Shown: positions 53,205 through 62,295 of the stretch, in pieces | Position numbering within the stretch: the stretch's first letter is position 1 | Layout: each line of letters opens with the position of its first letter | Source of the DNA: Heyndrickxia sporothermodurans | GTDB lineage: Bacteria; Bacillota; Bacilli; Bacillales; Bacillaceae_C | NCBI GenBank assembly: GCA_018333075.1 | Contig: BORH01000001.1 | Coordinates: 434,001 to 498,000, forward strand | Length of the DNA: 64,000 nt | Direction of reading: 5' to 3' | The notes under the pieces: model-generated | Told to the model about the DNA's origin: nothing | The model's database searches: none | What the model saw: the letters and a program-made list of their open reading frames with translations, nothing else | Program-made: the position numbers and the translations under genes

Positions 53205-53248
53205 GAGAGAAAATAGTTAGTTTTATAGTTTAGATGAGGAGAGATAAG
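53205..53248 (+). promoter_or_regulatory. Probable TRAP-binding site in trpP leader
   Basis: The leader contains closely spaced GAG/UAG-type triplets: GAG 53205, TAG 53214, TAG 53218, TAG 53226, TAG 53231, GAG 53236, GAG 53239 and AAG 53246. They cover the trpP ribosome site. In B. subtilis tryptophan-bound TRAP binds such repeats and blocks trpP translation; the same is likely here. Confidence 0.7.
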
Positions 53249-53250
53249 AA

Positions 53251-53769
53251 GTGAATACAAAGACATTAGTAAGTTTAAGCATGCTTGTTGGAATTGGAGC
53301 CGTGCTCCATTTAGCCATTCCTCAGATTTTTATGGGAATGAAGCCGGATATGATGTTAACAATGATGTTTCTAGGAATTATTTTATTTCCTGAGAAGAAA
53401 AATGTATTAGTCCTTGGAGTACTTACAGGAATTATTTCTGGGTTAACAACAAGTTTTCCAGGTGGATTCATTCCAAATATCATTGACAAATGTTTAACAT
53501 CTTTTATTTTCTTAGGACTATTTTTACTTATCTCTAAATTTATGAGAATAAGAATAGCCATAATGATTATGACGATTATTGGAACGCTTGTATCAGGAAC
53601 AGTATTTTTATCCTCTGCTTCTATTATTAGTGGTTTACCAGAGTCATTCCTAGCACTATTTTCAATCGTTGTATTACCTGCAACAATTTTAAATACGATT
53701 GCACTATTTATTATATATCCAATAGTTAATACTATTATTAAAAGAACTTCATTAGTTAGTCATTCATAA
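53251..53769 (+). CDS. trpP: Tryptophan transporter TrpP (YhaG)
   Basis: The 172-residue membrane protein has about five hydrophobic segments and the TrpP pattern (MGMKPDMMLTMMFLGIILFP, SGLTTSFPGGFIPNIIDK). Such proteins bring tryptophan into the cell. It starts at GTG 53251 with AGGAGAG 7 bases upstream, embedded in GAG/TAG repeats that are a probable TRAP target. Position after hit and before yhaH is close to that in B. subtilis, but serC and yhaF are missing. Confidence 0.88.
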   Translation: MNTKTLVSLSMLVGIGAVLHLAIPQIFMGMKPDMMLTMMFLGIILFPEKKNVLVLGVLTGIISGLTTSFPGGFIPNIIDKCLTSFIFLGLFLLISKFMRIRIAIMIMTIIGTLVSGTVFLSSASIISGLPESFLALFSIVVLPATILNTIALFIIYPIVNTIIKRTSLVSHS

Positions 53770-53776
53770 ACATACG

Positions 53777-53806
53777 AAAGAACTCTAATCATTCAGAGTT
53801 CTTTTT
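53777..53806 (+). terminator. Terminator of trpP
   Basis: AAAGAACTCT (53777-53786) pairs with AGAGTTCTTT (53795-53804), followed by TTACTTTTTT. Confidence 0.85.
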
Positions 53807-53863
53807 ACTTTTTTAGCATTTTAGGCCCTACTTACATCGTCCTCTTAATCCGTTCAACAACTA

Positions 53864-54055
53864 CTAGAAAAGAAATAATAATAAAAATGACAAAAAAATT
53901 AAAATTATTCCCCCACTACAAAAAAAAACCACTCTTTGCTTAAGAACCCTTTTTGGAGGGTACACACCGGATTTTTGATATTTATAAAAAGAATGAAACA
54001 TTCCTATAAAGAAACACGTACTTATTATGAAGAGGAAAAAAATGAAACCATTCAT
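53864..54055 (-). CDS. Small two-segment membrane protein, hypothetical
   Basis: The 63-residue product has two hydrophobic helices (about 2-22 and 43-63) with a basic linker HSFYKYQKSGVYPPKRVLKQR between. ATG 54055 has AGAGGTG upstream; a GTG two codons earlier overlaps that site. No family is recognised. A plus-strand frame covers the same bases but lacks a ribosome site and has poor composition. Confidence 0.55.
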   Translation of the reverse strand: MNGFIFFLFIISTCFFIGMFHSFYKYQKSGVYPPKRVLKQRVVFFCSGGIILIFLSFLLLFLF

Positions 54056-54353
54056 AATCACACCTCTTTTATATTTTTTACCTTATGTAGTATAAAACTG
54101 GAAAACTTTTATTATATTTTTAAAATACTTCCTACTCTAATACTATGCAAAAAGTATCATTAACATGAATTTAATTTCAGTAAAAATCTTAATAAAATAG
54201 TGAAAACCATGATTTTTTCAAAAAATTATTTTATAATTATATTATTCATGCAGGAATTTGCAAATTATTGTAGAAAAATAGATATAGGTGTGCAAAAAAT
54301 TCTTAATAGTCACTTATTAAAATTTTTTATTATTAGTTAATGGGGTGAAATGA

Positions 54354-54713
54354 ATGGATAAAAAAGCGTTAACATATGGATTTATAGTCGGAGGAATAGC
54401 AGGAGCAATATCAGCTCTATTATCGGCACCATCTTCTGGCAAGGATTTACGAAAACAAATAACAGATACAAAAAATGAGTGGATGATCACTTTAAAAGAA
54501 ATGACTAAAAACGTACAAGAACTAAAAAACTCGATTCATGTATTAACATCTGAAGGTAAAGATATGGCAGTAAAATTAGTCTCAGATGTGAAATCAACAC
54601 TATCAGAGTGGCAAAATAATATTGAAGGAAATAAAGATAATATCATTAATGAAGTGCAAGCATTAAAAGATTCCATCGATGAATTAGAGTTAAAAATTCA
54701 AGAACGAAAATAA
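54354..54713 (+). CDS. yhaH: YtxH-domain protein YhaH
   Basis: The 119-residue protein starts with a hydrophobic glycine-rich segment and the YtxH motif LLSAPSSGKDLRKQI, followed by a long charged coiled coil. YtxH-type proteins are membrane-anchored and stress-related in Bacillus. Position before scoC agrees with YhaH. GGGGTGA precedes the ATG. Confidence 0.85.
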   Translation: MDKKALTYGFIVGGIAGAISALLSAPSSGKDLRKQITDTKNEWMITLKEMTKNVQELKNSIHVLTSEGKDMAVKLVSDVKSTLSEWQNNIEGNKDNIINEVQALKDSIDELELKIQERK

Positions 54714-54899
54714 CTAATGAAATGTGATGGAATCGGCAATATCAAGCCGGTTTCATTCATCATTCTAGCATTTATAGAATACACTTTTCTATAGACGAAT
54801 GATCTTAATTCTAAAAATTTTGTAAATTTATATCTTTATTAATTTTTATTTTATTGGCATAATAAAAATAATATATATATATATAAAGTGGGTGAAGGA

Positions 54900-55481
54900 A
54901 TGGCCGAGAAACCATATTCAGTAAAGGAAGCTATGCTTTTTAGTCAAAAAGTTGCACAAATTAGCAAGGCACTTTGGAAAATGATTGAAAAAGATTGGCA
55001 GCAATGGATTAAACCTTATGATTTAAATATTAATGAGCATCATATTTTATGGATCGCCTACCATCTAAAAGGAGCTTCCATATCAGATGTAGCAAAATTT
55101 GGAGTAATGCATGTCTCAACAGCCTTTAATTTTTCAAAAAAATTAGAGGAAAGAGGTTTATTAGAATTCTCCAAAAAGGAAAATGATAAACGCAACACAT
55201 ATATTCAATTAACAAAAAAAGGAGAAACTTTATTACTTGACTCTATGGAGTCTTTCAATCCTTCTAATAGTACTGTTTTTAATGGAGCGATACCTTTAAG
55301 GAATTTATATGGTAAATTTCCTGAATTCATTGAATTAATGGCAATTGTAAGAAATATGTATGGGGAGGATTTTATGGAAATCTTCGAGACTTCCTTCCAT
55401 AATATAGAAACGGAATTTGTTGAAGAAAATGGAAATATTAAAAAGCTTCCAACAGAGAGTGAAAGCTTGAGTAATTTTTAA
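54900..55481 (+). CDS. scoC: MarR-family transition-state regulator ScoC (Hpr)
   Basis: The 193-residue protein is nearly identical in its core to B. subtilis Hpr: [40 protein letters not shown] and the wing [12 protein letters not shown]. ScoC represses extracellular proteases, sporulation genes and peptide uptake in the transition phase. ATG 54900 is preceded by GTGGGTGA; a GTG 12 bases upstream is less likely. Its stop overlaps the convergent yhaI by 4 bases. Confidence 0.92.
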   Translation: MAEKPYSVKEAMLFSQKVAQISKALWKMIEKDWQQWIKPYDLNINEHHILWIAYHLKGASISDVAKFGVMHVSTAFNFSKKLEERGLLEFSKKENDKRNTYIQLTKKGETLLLDSMESFNPSNSTVFNGAIPLRNLYGKFPEFIELMAIVRNMYGEDFMEIFETSFHNIETEFVEENGNIKKLPTESESLSNF

Positions 55482-55810
55482 GTTATATTTTTAGATAATA
55501 TTTCCATTACATCTGGGAACAAGTTTTGTTTTAAACATGCATGAACAACTTCTTTAGGATCTAGCTTAGGATGAAGCTCTTCTTTAAACTTTTTATAAAG
55601 TGGAGAAAAAAAGACAAAATGATCCTCTTTTTGTACTTCAATTTCTTCACTTAGCTGTTCACAAAGTTTATAGAAAGCTTCTACTTCTTTTTCCCGAAGC
55701 TGTTTTTCAATAATTATTTTGTAGAAATCAAAATGATCTTCGACAATCATTTTCATTAATAATTTTTGATGAAACTCTAATCGATCAAGTCTTTGCTCCA
55801 ATGATTCCAT
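55478..55810 (-). CDS. yhaI: DUF1878-family protein YhaI
   Basis: The 110-residue protein is helical and acidic: [61 protein letters not shown]. It fits DUF1878, as does B. subtilis YhaI next to hpr. Function unknown. It is convergent with scoC with a 4-base overlap. TGAGGT precedes the ATG. Confidence 0.85.
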   Translation of the reverse strand: MESLEQRLDRLEFHQKLLMKMIVEDHFDFYKIIIEKQLREKEVEAFYKLCEQLSEEIEVQKEDHFVFFSPLYKKFKEELHPKLDPKEVVHACLKQNLFPDVMEILSKNIT

Positions 55811-56064
55811 AGTATTAACCTCATTTTTATTATAATCTATTATAATAAGTATAATACAATATGAACTTTATTTATCCACCATCTTACTGAACGATAAATG
55901 AATTTCTTGTCCAATTAATTGCGAATTTCGTATTTAAGTTAAACAATATACTATGTAATTATCTTTTTATAGCATTCCATTAGATTAAGAAAATACCTAT
56001 CTTTTTATAATGAAATCTGTTATCTTAAGCATAAGCATACAGGAGATTTTGGGAGGGATTGTTA

Positions 56065-56244
56065 GTGATCTCCATTTTTATTTTATTTGCAATTGTTAAT
56101 GTATACATCATAAACAATTTAATCAATTCACTATGTATACAAAAAGAGATCCCAGAAGAAAGACAACCTAAGGTTTTTAGGACGATAAATATTCTTATTA
56201 CCATTTTACTTGTTTCTTCTTATGTAGAAATTTTATATACATAA
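56065..56244 (+). CDS. Small two-segment membrane protein, hypothetical
   Basis: The 59-residue product has two hydrophobic helices (about 1-20 and 41-59) separated by a charged loop CIQKEIPEERQPKVFRT. GTG 56065 is 7 bases from GGAGGG; TTG 56059 is too close to it. No family is recognised. A terminator shared with the next leftward gene follows. Confidence 0.6.
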   Translation: MISIFILFAIVNVYIINNLINSLCIQKEIPEERQPKVFRTINILITILLVSSYVEILYT

Positions 56245-56305
56245 AAGCTTTGTTTTTTAATAAAATACTTTCATTTAACTTTTGTACTTTTATACACCAA
56301 AACAG

Positions 56306-56337
56306 AAAAATCAGGTTCTATGTCAAACCTGATTTTT
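56306..56337. terminator. Bidirectional terminator
   Basis: AAAAATCAGGTT and AACCTGATTTTT form a perfect 12-bp stem with an 8-base loop, between the rightward small gene and the leftward YjcZ-type gene. Confidence 0.85.
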
Positions 56338-56379
56338 CCTGTTAACCGAAATATTCATTCTCTTCCATTGGAACTTAAA

Positions 56380-56469
56380 TTAATAAATCCAAGATGCTCC
56401 AATGATTATTAACAAAATAAACAACACAACTAGTAACGCAAAACCGCTTCCGTATGCTCCACCACCCAT
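56380..56469 (-). CDS. YjcZ-family small sporulation protein 1
   Basis: The 29-residue product has a glycine-rich start (MGGGAYGSG) and a hydrophobic helix FALLVVLFILLIIIGASWIY. This is the YjcZ/YhzE-type small membrane protein found in sporulating Bacillus, made late in the mother cell in known cases. GGGAGGTGA precedes the ATG. It is one of two such genes in tandem, 157 bases apart. Confidence 0.85.
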   Translation of the reverse strand: MGGGAYGSGFALLVVLFILLIIIGASWIY

Positions 56470-56626
56470 AAGTAGTCACCTCCCTATTTGAAATAATATA
56501 TTCTATTCATATTTGTGTTTGTTGTTAAGGCGAAAGTCTAGTAGTGAATATAAATAGCAAGGCTCTTTAAATATGTCCTCTGCCTTCGGAATTTTAACAT
56601 TGAAAAAATTTTTTTGAGAAACAGCC

Positions 56627-56716
56627 TTAACAAATAAATGCTGCACCAACAATTATTAAAAGGATAAACAAGACAACGATTAAGGCGAACCCACTGCCTC
56701 CACAAGCAAAGCTCAT
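56627..56716 (-). CDS. YjcZ-family small sporulation protein 2
   Basis: The 29-residue product (MSFACGGSG, then FALIVVLFILLIIVGAAFIC) is a paralogue of the preceding small protein, with two cysteines. AAAGGAGG lies upstream; an ATG three bases earlier (56719) is equally possible. B. subtilis has yhzE of this type in the same area near prsA. Confidence 0.87.
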   Translation of the reverse strand: MSFACGGSGFALIVVLFILLIIVGAAFIC

Positions 56717-56956
56717 CATAAATACCTCCTTTTTTCTTTCTTTATATCCTATGTGCATTCATCCATTTTGCCTAAAGAAATCGCCCAATATATCGTATGT
56801 TTTTTTGCCTTTTAAACTTGAATGTTAAAATTTGATGAGAATACCTTAAAAATCCCATAAGTCTTCAGTAATTATGTTTCTTTTCTGATAAAAATTATGG
56901 TATAGTATGTCTTGTAAGTTTTATTGGACGAAAATTAGACAGGGAGTTGTTTATTG

Positions 56957-57844
56957 ATGAAAAAGTGGGTTTTATCCCTTTCATTAGCAGCTGGAGTTAT
57001 CGGTTTAGCTGCATGCGGTAACAATGGTGGAGATACAGTTGTAAAAACAAAAGCTGGTAATGTAACAAAAGATGAACTTTATGAAGCAATGAAAGATAAA
57101 GTCGGTGATCAGGTACTGCAACAACTCGTATTTGAAAAAGTTCTATCTGATAAATACAAGGTTTCAGATAAAGAAGTGGACAAGCAAGTCGAGCAAGCTA
57201 AGAAGCAGCTTGGCGATCAGTTTGAAGCAGCGCTTCAACAATATGGTTATAAGGATGAAAAAGATTTCCGTAATACCATTAAAATTGGTCTTTTACAGGA
57301 AAAAGCTGCTACTAAAGATTTAAAAATTACTGACAAAGACATAAAAGAATATTATGACAATAATATTAAACCTGACATTAAAGCAAGCCATATTCTTGTT
57401 GCTGATGAAAAAACAGCAAATGAAATTGAAGCTAAGCTTAAAAAAGGCGAGAAATTTGAAGATCTAGCAAAAAAATATAGTTCTGATGGTACAAAAGATA
57501 AAGGCGGCGACTTAGGTTGGTTTAATACTGGTAAGATGGTTCCTGAATTTGAAGCTGCAGCTTATAAATTGAAGGTTAACGAAATCAGTAAGCCAGTGAA
57601 AAGTCAATTCGGCTACCATATTATAAAACTTACTGGTAAAAAAGATAAAGCACCTTTAGATGATAAAATGAAAAAAGAAATTAAAGACAAAATCAAAGCA
57701 TCTAAAGTTGATCAAGCAAAAGTTGCTGCTACTATGAAAAAAGAAATTAAAGATGCAAAATTAGATATTAAAGACAAAGATTTGAAAAATGCATTTGATA
57801 ACGTTCTAAACGCAGATAGTGCTGATTCTACATCTAAAAAGTAA
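56957..57844 (+). CDS. prsA: Peptidyl-prolyl isomerase lipoprotein PrsA
   Basis: The 295-residue lipoprotein has signal peptide with lipobox LAAC (Cys20), an N-terminal chaperone region, a parvulin domain (about 133-225: IKASHILVADEKTANEI, LAKKYSSDGTKDKGGDLGWF, FGYHIIKLTG) and a lysine-rich C-terminal helix. PrsA folds secreted proteins at the outer face of the membrane. I use ATG 56957; TTG 56954 directly before it is also possible with GGGAG. It is a single gene, beside yhaL as in B. subtilis. Confidence 0.93.
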   Translation: MKKWVLSLSLAAGVIGLAACGNNGGDTVVKTKAGNVTKDELYEAMKDKVGDQVLQQLVFEKVLSDKYKVSDKEVDKQVEQAKKQLGDQFEAALQQYGYKDEKDFRNTIKIGLLQEKAATKDLKITDKDIKEYYDNNIKPDIKASHILVADEKTANEIEAKLKKGEKFEDLAKKYSSDGTKDKGGDLGWFNTGKMVPEFEAAAYKLKVNEISKPVKSQFGYHIIKLTGKKDKAPLDDKMKKEIKDKIKASKVDQAKVAATMKKEIKDAKLDIKDKDLKNAFDNVLNADSADSTSKK

Positions 57845-57851
57845 TAACTAG

Positions 57852-57890
57852 AAAAAGCCTGTCCCATATTAAATATGAGGCAGGCTTTTT
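57852..57890. terminator. Bidirectional terminator between prsA and yhaL
   Basis: AAAAAGCCTG (57852-57861) pairs with CAGGCTTTTT (57881-57890), with further inner pairing CATATT/AATATG. Confidence 0.85.
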
Positions 57891-57900
57891 CAAATTCAAA

Positions 57901-58086
57901 TTAGCTAACTTCTTTTGCTTGCTTTCGCTTTTCTTTCTCTTCTTCCATTCTCTCTATATACTCTTCTCCCTCTTTTTCAATCCACTCCTGTTCAAGCATT
58001 CGGTCTTCTCTTGATGTTTTAACAGCCATAAAAGCACTAATAGCAATTCCTGCGATAACGAAATAAATCCAAATTGGCAATGACAT
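57901..58086 (-). CDS. yhaL: Sporulation protein YhaL-like
   Basis: The 61-residue product has one N-terminal membrane helix (about 4-22) and a highly charged tail EWIEKEGEEYIERMEEEKEKRKQ. This fits YhaL, a small sporulation-associated membrane protein next to prsA. GAAGGAAG precedes the ATG. It lies convergent with prsA. Confidence 0.8.
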   Translation of the reverse strand: MSLPIWIYFVIAGIAISAFMAVKTSREDRMLEQEWIEKEGEEYIERMEEEKEKRKQAKEVS

Positions 58087-58232
58087 GTGCTTCCTTCTCT
58101 CCCTTCAAAGTTTGTCCCTATTAAAATGTATGACTGCTTTATATGAAACATGACTAATTTTTTTCAGAATTTAGGAACTTCTTGTTTCGGGTTATATAAT
58201 ATCTAATTCAAGAAAATAACTGTAAAATACGA

Positions 58233-58277
58233 AAAAATAACACACACATATGAAAGTCCATACTCATATGTGTGTGT
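58233..58277 (-). terminator. Terminator of yhaM
   Basis: ACACACACATATGA (58240-58253) and TCATATGTGTGTGT (58264-58277) form a perfect 14-bp stem; TTATTTTTTCG follows on the minus strand. Confidence 0.85.
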
Positions 58278-58291
58278 AAATAAATTTATAT

Positions 58292-59236
58292 TTATTTATG
58301 AAAACTAGGCTTATAAAATGATCGATTATCTAATGCAAAGACTCGTTCGGAAAATTCCCCAGGCTTCACATTACGAAGAGCTCGATCCATCATATTCATT
58401 TTCGCATCTAAATTATCAATATAGTGAAGAATCTCTGCTTCCTTAATCATCGGAGGCTTCGCACTTCCCCATTCTGGCTTACCATGATGGCTTAAAACAA
58501 GGTGCTGTAGGACCATAACTTCCTCACCATGAATGCCGAGCTCTTCTGCAGCTTTAGCAATTTCATTTACCATAATTGTAATATGACCTAATAAATTCCC
58601 TTCAATCGTATAAGTAGTTGAAACTGGTCCAGATAGTTCCGTTACCTTTCCTAAATCATGAAGAAGGATACCTGCATATAATAAATCTCGATCTAAGGAT
58701 GGATAAAGTGTAGTGATAGCTTTTGCCAAATCAAGCATTGATACGACATGGTATGCTAGACCAGAAACGAATTCATGATGATTTTTCGTTGCTGCAGGAT
58801 AAACTAGAAAATCACTATTAAATTTTTTTATTAGGTGTCTTGTAATCCTTTGAATATTTGGGTTCTTCATTTCAAATATATATTGTGTAATTTTACTTGT
58901 TATTTCATCTTCACTAATTGGAGCAGTTTCAAGAAAATCAGATACTTTCACCCCATCCTTTTCTGTAGTAGGACGGATTTGTCGAATTCTCAATTGCAAA
59001 CGACCACGATAATTCTGTATATCTCCCGAAACTTTAACAATTGTTTCAGCTTTATAGGTTTGCGCATCTGTATCAGATACATCCCATAGCTTTGCTTCAA
59101 TATCCCCTGTTTGGTCCTGTAAAGTTAAGGATAAAAAAGGTTTCCCATTACTTGCAATTCCTTTTGTGCTAGTTTTAATTAATAAAAAAAGCTCAATTTG
59201 TTCGCCAACATCAAATTGTTGAAGTCCTTTTATCAT
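58292..59236 (-). CDS. yhaM: 3'-5' exoribonuclease YhaM
   Basis: The 314-residue protein has an N-terminal OB fold (about 15-95, [17 protein letters not shown]) and an HD domain with [22 protein letters not shown] and LSHHG. Length equals that of B. subtilis YhaM, a manganese-dependent 3'-5' nuclease for RNA and single-stranded DNA. The frame extends 21 codons upstream, but ATG 59236 follows GGGGGATAAC. It is the third gene of the yhaONM operon. Confidence 0.92.
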   Translation of the reverse strand: MIKGLQQFDVGEQIELFLLIKTSTKGIASNGKPFLSLTLQDQTGDIEAKLWDVSDTDAQTYKAETIVKVSGDIQNYRGRLQLRIRQIRPTTEKDGVKVSDFLETAPISEDEITSKITQYIFEMKNPNIQRITRHLIKKFNSDFLVYPAATKNHHEFVSGLAYHVVSMLDLAKAITTLYPSLDRDLLYAGILLHDLGKVTELSGPVSTTYTIEGNLLGHITIMVNEIAKAAEELGIHGEEVMVLQHLVLSHHGKPEWGSAKPPMIKEAEILHYIDNLDAKMNMMDRALRNVKPGEFSERVFALDNRSFYKPSFHK

Positions 59237-59326
59237 AGTTATCCCCCAATTTCTCCATACTGTATCAAGTGGATACACGCGAAATTTTTTACTAATCACC
59301 GCAATACTATCTAAATACTATTTATT

Positions 59327-62281
59327 CTATTTTAACATGGAATAGCTCTGATCTTCAGTTAACATTAATATTTGGTTATTTGAAAATAACTCCAATATAT
59401 GCTGATGACACGTAAAAAATAATATTTGAGTTGTTTTACTCATTTCTAAAAGAATTTGTACGATTCTTTTCGTCCTTTTTTTATCAAAGTTTACAAATCC
59501 ATCATCAATTATCATCGGAAATGGAAAATCATTTTGCAATATATGGACTAATGCCAATCGGAAGGAAACATATATCTGTTCCGCAGTTGCCTGGCTAAGC
59601 TCCTCTGGTTCGAATGTCATTCGATCATTTCTTTCTACAATAAATTGCCCTGTAGGTTGGAATAGCAAACGAGTATACTTCCCATCTGTTAAAATTCGTA
59701 AATATTCTTCAGCCTTTTGCAAAACCAAAGGAAAACGCTCATTTTTCATTCGATTCATCGTACGATGAATGAATTCTTTTGCAAGCGCCAATTTCGCCCA
59801 ATCTCTTGCCTTTTTATTAAGAATAGATTTTTCAAGGTAAAAACCATGTAATTTTTCCGTAAAGCTTCCTCCATCTTCCAGCAAGTTTATTTCATATTTT
59901 ATTTCAGCTAGTTTTTTATGATGGGACTCAATCATACTCGTTTTTTCTTTTATTTTTTCTTGTATATTAATTAATTGTGTTGTAAGCTGATTTTCTGATA
60001 GCATTGATTCGAATTGAAAGCCATTTTCATCACCTAATTTTTGATTAAGCAATTTTAAATTTGCTTGCAACAACCTTTGTTCTTCATTTTCTTTTCCTTT
60101 TCTTCGAAAATCCTCAGCATTTTCAACTTTTGCTTCTTTTATAAGTGCCTGCATCATTGCTTTTAGTGAATCATATTCCTTTGTCCACTTCAAGCACTCT
60201 AGAGATAGATCCTCATTTTTACTAATCAGCTCACGATAGGTTAGCTTTTTTTCCCGCTCTTCTTTTAACATACCTTTTAAATAGAGAACTCCTTCTTCTA
60301 CAGATTGCAGTCCCTTAATTTGCAGTCCAATTAATAGGTCCTTTAATTCTTTTTCCCAGTTTGCAACCTTTCCTTTTATCATTTCAAGCTGGTTCTCTGA
60401 AAAACTTCTATTATTTACAATTTTTAATAGTTCACAAAGAATATCAAATGCATCAGGCAATTGTTCTGTCGAAAAATTTCGTTGTATTCTTAATTGACGC
60501 TTCATCTCAACTATTTTCTCTTCGTTTTTATTCCACTCTCTCCCCCATAAAGATAAAGCCTCTTCTTTTTCTTTTAAGCGGGATTGTTGATTTTCTATTT
60601 GAAGGACAATCTCCTTCCAGCTTTGCCTGCATTTTTGTTGCTCATTATATTCCAATTCCTTATTCCCCATTAGTCTAATGTCGGAACTAATTTTCTCCAT
60701 TTTTTTTCGCATTTGCTCATCTGTGTTATCCTCATTTCGTTTGCCTCTCCTCCTACTCTTCCAAAATGAAAGGCTCAGGACGATGATACCTATGACTGCA
60801 CCAGACATGAGCAGATATTTTTGATTCATCAAACTCCAAGCAAAGAATCCTGCAAATATTAAATATGAAAAAATCGTTGGTAATTGATTATCTTTTTGTG
60901 TTGTCCTATTTGACAGTTCAATAAATTTCATTTGTTCATTTAATTTTTCATACTCTGTTTGTAAACGGGTGTATTTCTGATGATGATCTGATAATCTTCT
61001 AAATTCTTCTTCACTTATCAGATTTGCTTCTATACTTTCACATTGTTTTTCAAGCTCATTTAATTTTCTTTTCTCTAATTCAATCTGTTTATTACACTCT
61101 ACTTCCTGAGATTTTAAATAGTAATAGTCTTTGATTGCTGTACGAATCCGATCTTTCATATCAATACTAAGATCCAATAATGAAAGATTGTCTATATCTT
61201 CGTCCTGAAAATGAATTTCTCTTTTTAAGCTAGATATGTGCTCATTCCACTTTGTTACTTCTTCTTGACGTCTAATGATTTCTTCTTGCCACTGTAAAAC
61301 TTGTGTCCATCTTTCAATCAACAATTGTATCGATTCCTCATGCTTTTCAATTCGTTCCTTGGGCATGACCTTTTGAATTTCATTGTCAATCTCATTTCTT
61401 TTAGCAGTTAATACGGTTAATTGATTATCTGCTATCCGTATTTGCTCCTCTAACTTTTCAATCCGCTTTATTCCATCAACCGGAAACGAGCAAGCCCCAA
61501 TTTCATCCAATCGAAGATGAATTCTTTTTCGTTCCTGGATTAACGGCCATTCCTTTCTCCATTGCTCCAATTTATGTAATTCCTCTTGTAACATAGTGAT
61601 TTCACTTTGAAATCGTTTCATATCTTTAGAAAGGTTTTCGTGTTCTACCTGAAACTTTTCATATGATTGGTTATGCTTCATGCTATTTTTGATATCTTTT
61701 TCTTGTTCTTTTAGAGCAGCAAGCATTTCATTTAATTCTGGCTTTCTACCATTAGGTTTAAACAATTGGTCCATCTCTTTTTGAAGCTGTGCCTCTGTTT
61801 TTATTACAGTATCAGTGCCAATCGTCCCCGCTGCTAACAGGTATTTCCCTATTTCGCCCCCCTTTAAACGATTCACTCCTTGCAGCCCATGAATATTAAA
61901 GGAAAAAATACTTTTATACATCGCTTTATCTAATGTAATGACTTTTTCCTTAAGAAGCTCTTCTCCTCCTACGGTGCCATCACTAAATCTTACTGTAACA
62001 TCACCTGAAGCTTTTCCATTCACTCGTTCAATCCAGATATCACCATATTCATCTGTTTCGATAGTAAGATTGCCACCATATTTCGATATTGATTTTGGTT
62101 CATAGCGAAGCTCTGACTGCTGCTTTGTTGGAAACCCAAATAAGATCCCATGAATAAATGACATCACTGTAGACTTACCAGCTTCATTTTCTCCATATAG
62201 AACCTGGATTGAACGTGAGATTGAAAGCTGTAGATTAGACCATTTTCCATATCCGTAGATATGTACCTCTTTTATTTTCAT
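59327..62281 (-). CDS. yhaN: SbcC/Rad50-like ATPase YhaN with central membrane segments
   Basis: The 984-residue protein has an N-terminal ATPase half with Walker A GENEAGKST, long coiled coils, and a C-terminal half with the ABC-type motifs (LSQATAEQIYVSFRLAL and MIIDDGFVNFD). Two hydrophobic helices near residues 470-510 interrupt the coiled coil where Rad50 has its zinc hook. It likely pairs with the YhaO nuclease to process DNA ends, as SbcC does with SbcD, perhaps at the membrane. ATG 62281 follows AAGGGGGTG; yhaO ends 14 bases before it. Confidence 0.88.
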   Translation of the reverse strand: MKIKEVHIYGYGKWSNLQLSISRSIQVLYGENEAGKSTVMSFIHGILFGFPTKQQSELRYEPKSISKYGGNLTIETDEYGDIWIERVNGKASGDVTVRFSDGTVGGEELLKEKVITLDKAMYKSIFSFNIHGLQGVNRLKGGEIGKYLLAAGTIGTDTVIKTEAQLQKEMDQLFKPNGRKPELNEMLAALKEQEKDIKNSMKHNQSYEKFQVEHENLSKDMKRFQSEITMLQEELHKLEQWRKEWPLIQERKRIHLRLDEIGACSFPVDGIKRIEKLEEQIRIADNQLTVLTAKRNEIDNEIQKVMPKERIEKHEESIQLLIERWTQVLQWQEEIIRRQEEVTKWNEHISSLKREIHFQDEDIDNLSLLDLSIDMKDRIRTAIKDYYYLKSQEVECNKQIELEKRKLNELEKQCESIEANLISEEEFRRLSDHHQKYTRLQTEYEKLNEQMKFIELSNRTTQKDNQLPTIFSYLIFAGFFAWSLMNQKYLLMSGAVIGIIVLSLSFWKSRRRGKRNEDNTDEQMRKKMEKISSDIRLMGNKELEYNEQQKCRQSWKEIVLQIENQQSRLKEKEEALSLWGREWNKNEEKIVEMKRQLRIQRNFSTEQLPDAFDILCELLKIVNNRSFSENQLEMIKGKVANWEKELKDLLIGLQIKGLQSVEEGVLYLKGMLKEEREKKLTYRELISKNEDLSLECLKWTKEYDSLKAMMQALIKEAKVENAEDFRRKGKENEEQRLLQANLKLLNQKLGDENGFQFESMLSENQLTTQLINIQEKIKEKTSMIESHHKKLAEIKYEINLLEDGGSFTEKLHGFYLEKSILNKKARDWAKLALAKEFIHRTMNRMKNERFPLVLQKAEEYLRILTDGKYTRLLFQPTGQFIVERNDRMTFEPEELSQATAEQIYVSFRLALVHILQNDFPFPMIIDDGFVNFDKKRTKRIVQILLEMSKTTQILFFTCHQHILELFSNNQILMLTEDQSYSMLK

Positions 62282-62295
62282 AGGAAACACCCCCT

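Noticed and set aside
53936-54163. 75-codon plus-strand frame
   Set aside because: No ribosome site and unlikely composition; the minus-strand small membrane protein explains the region better.
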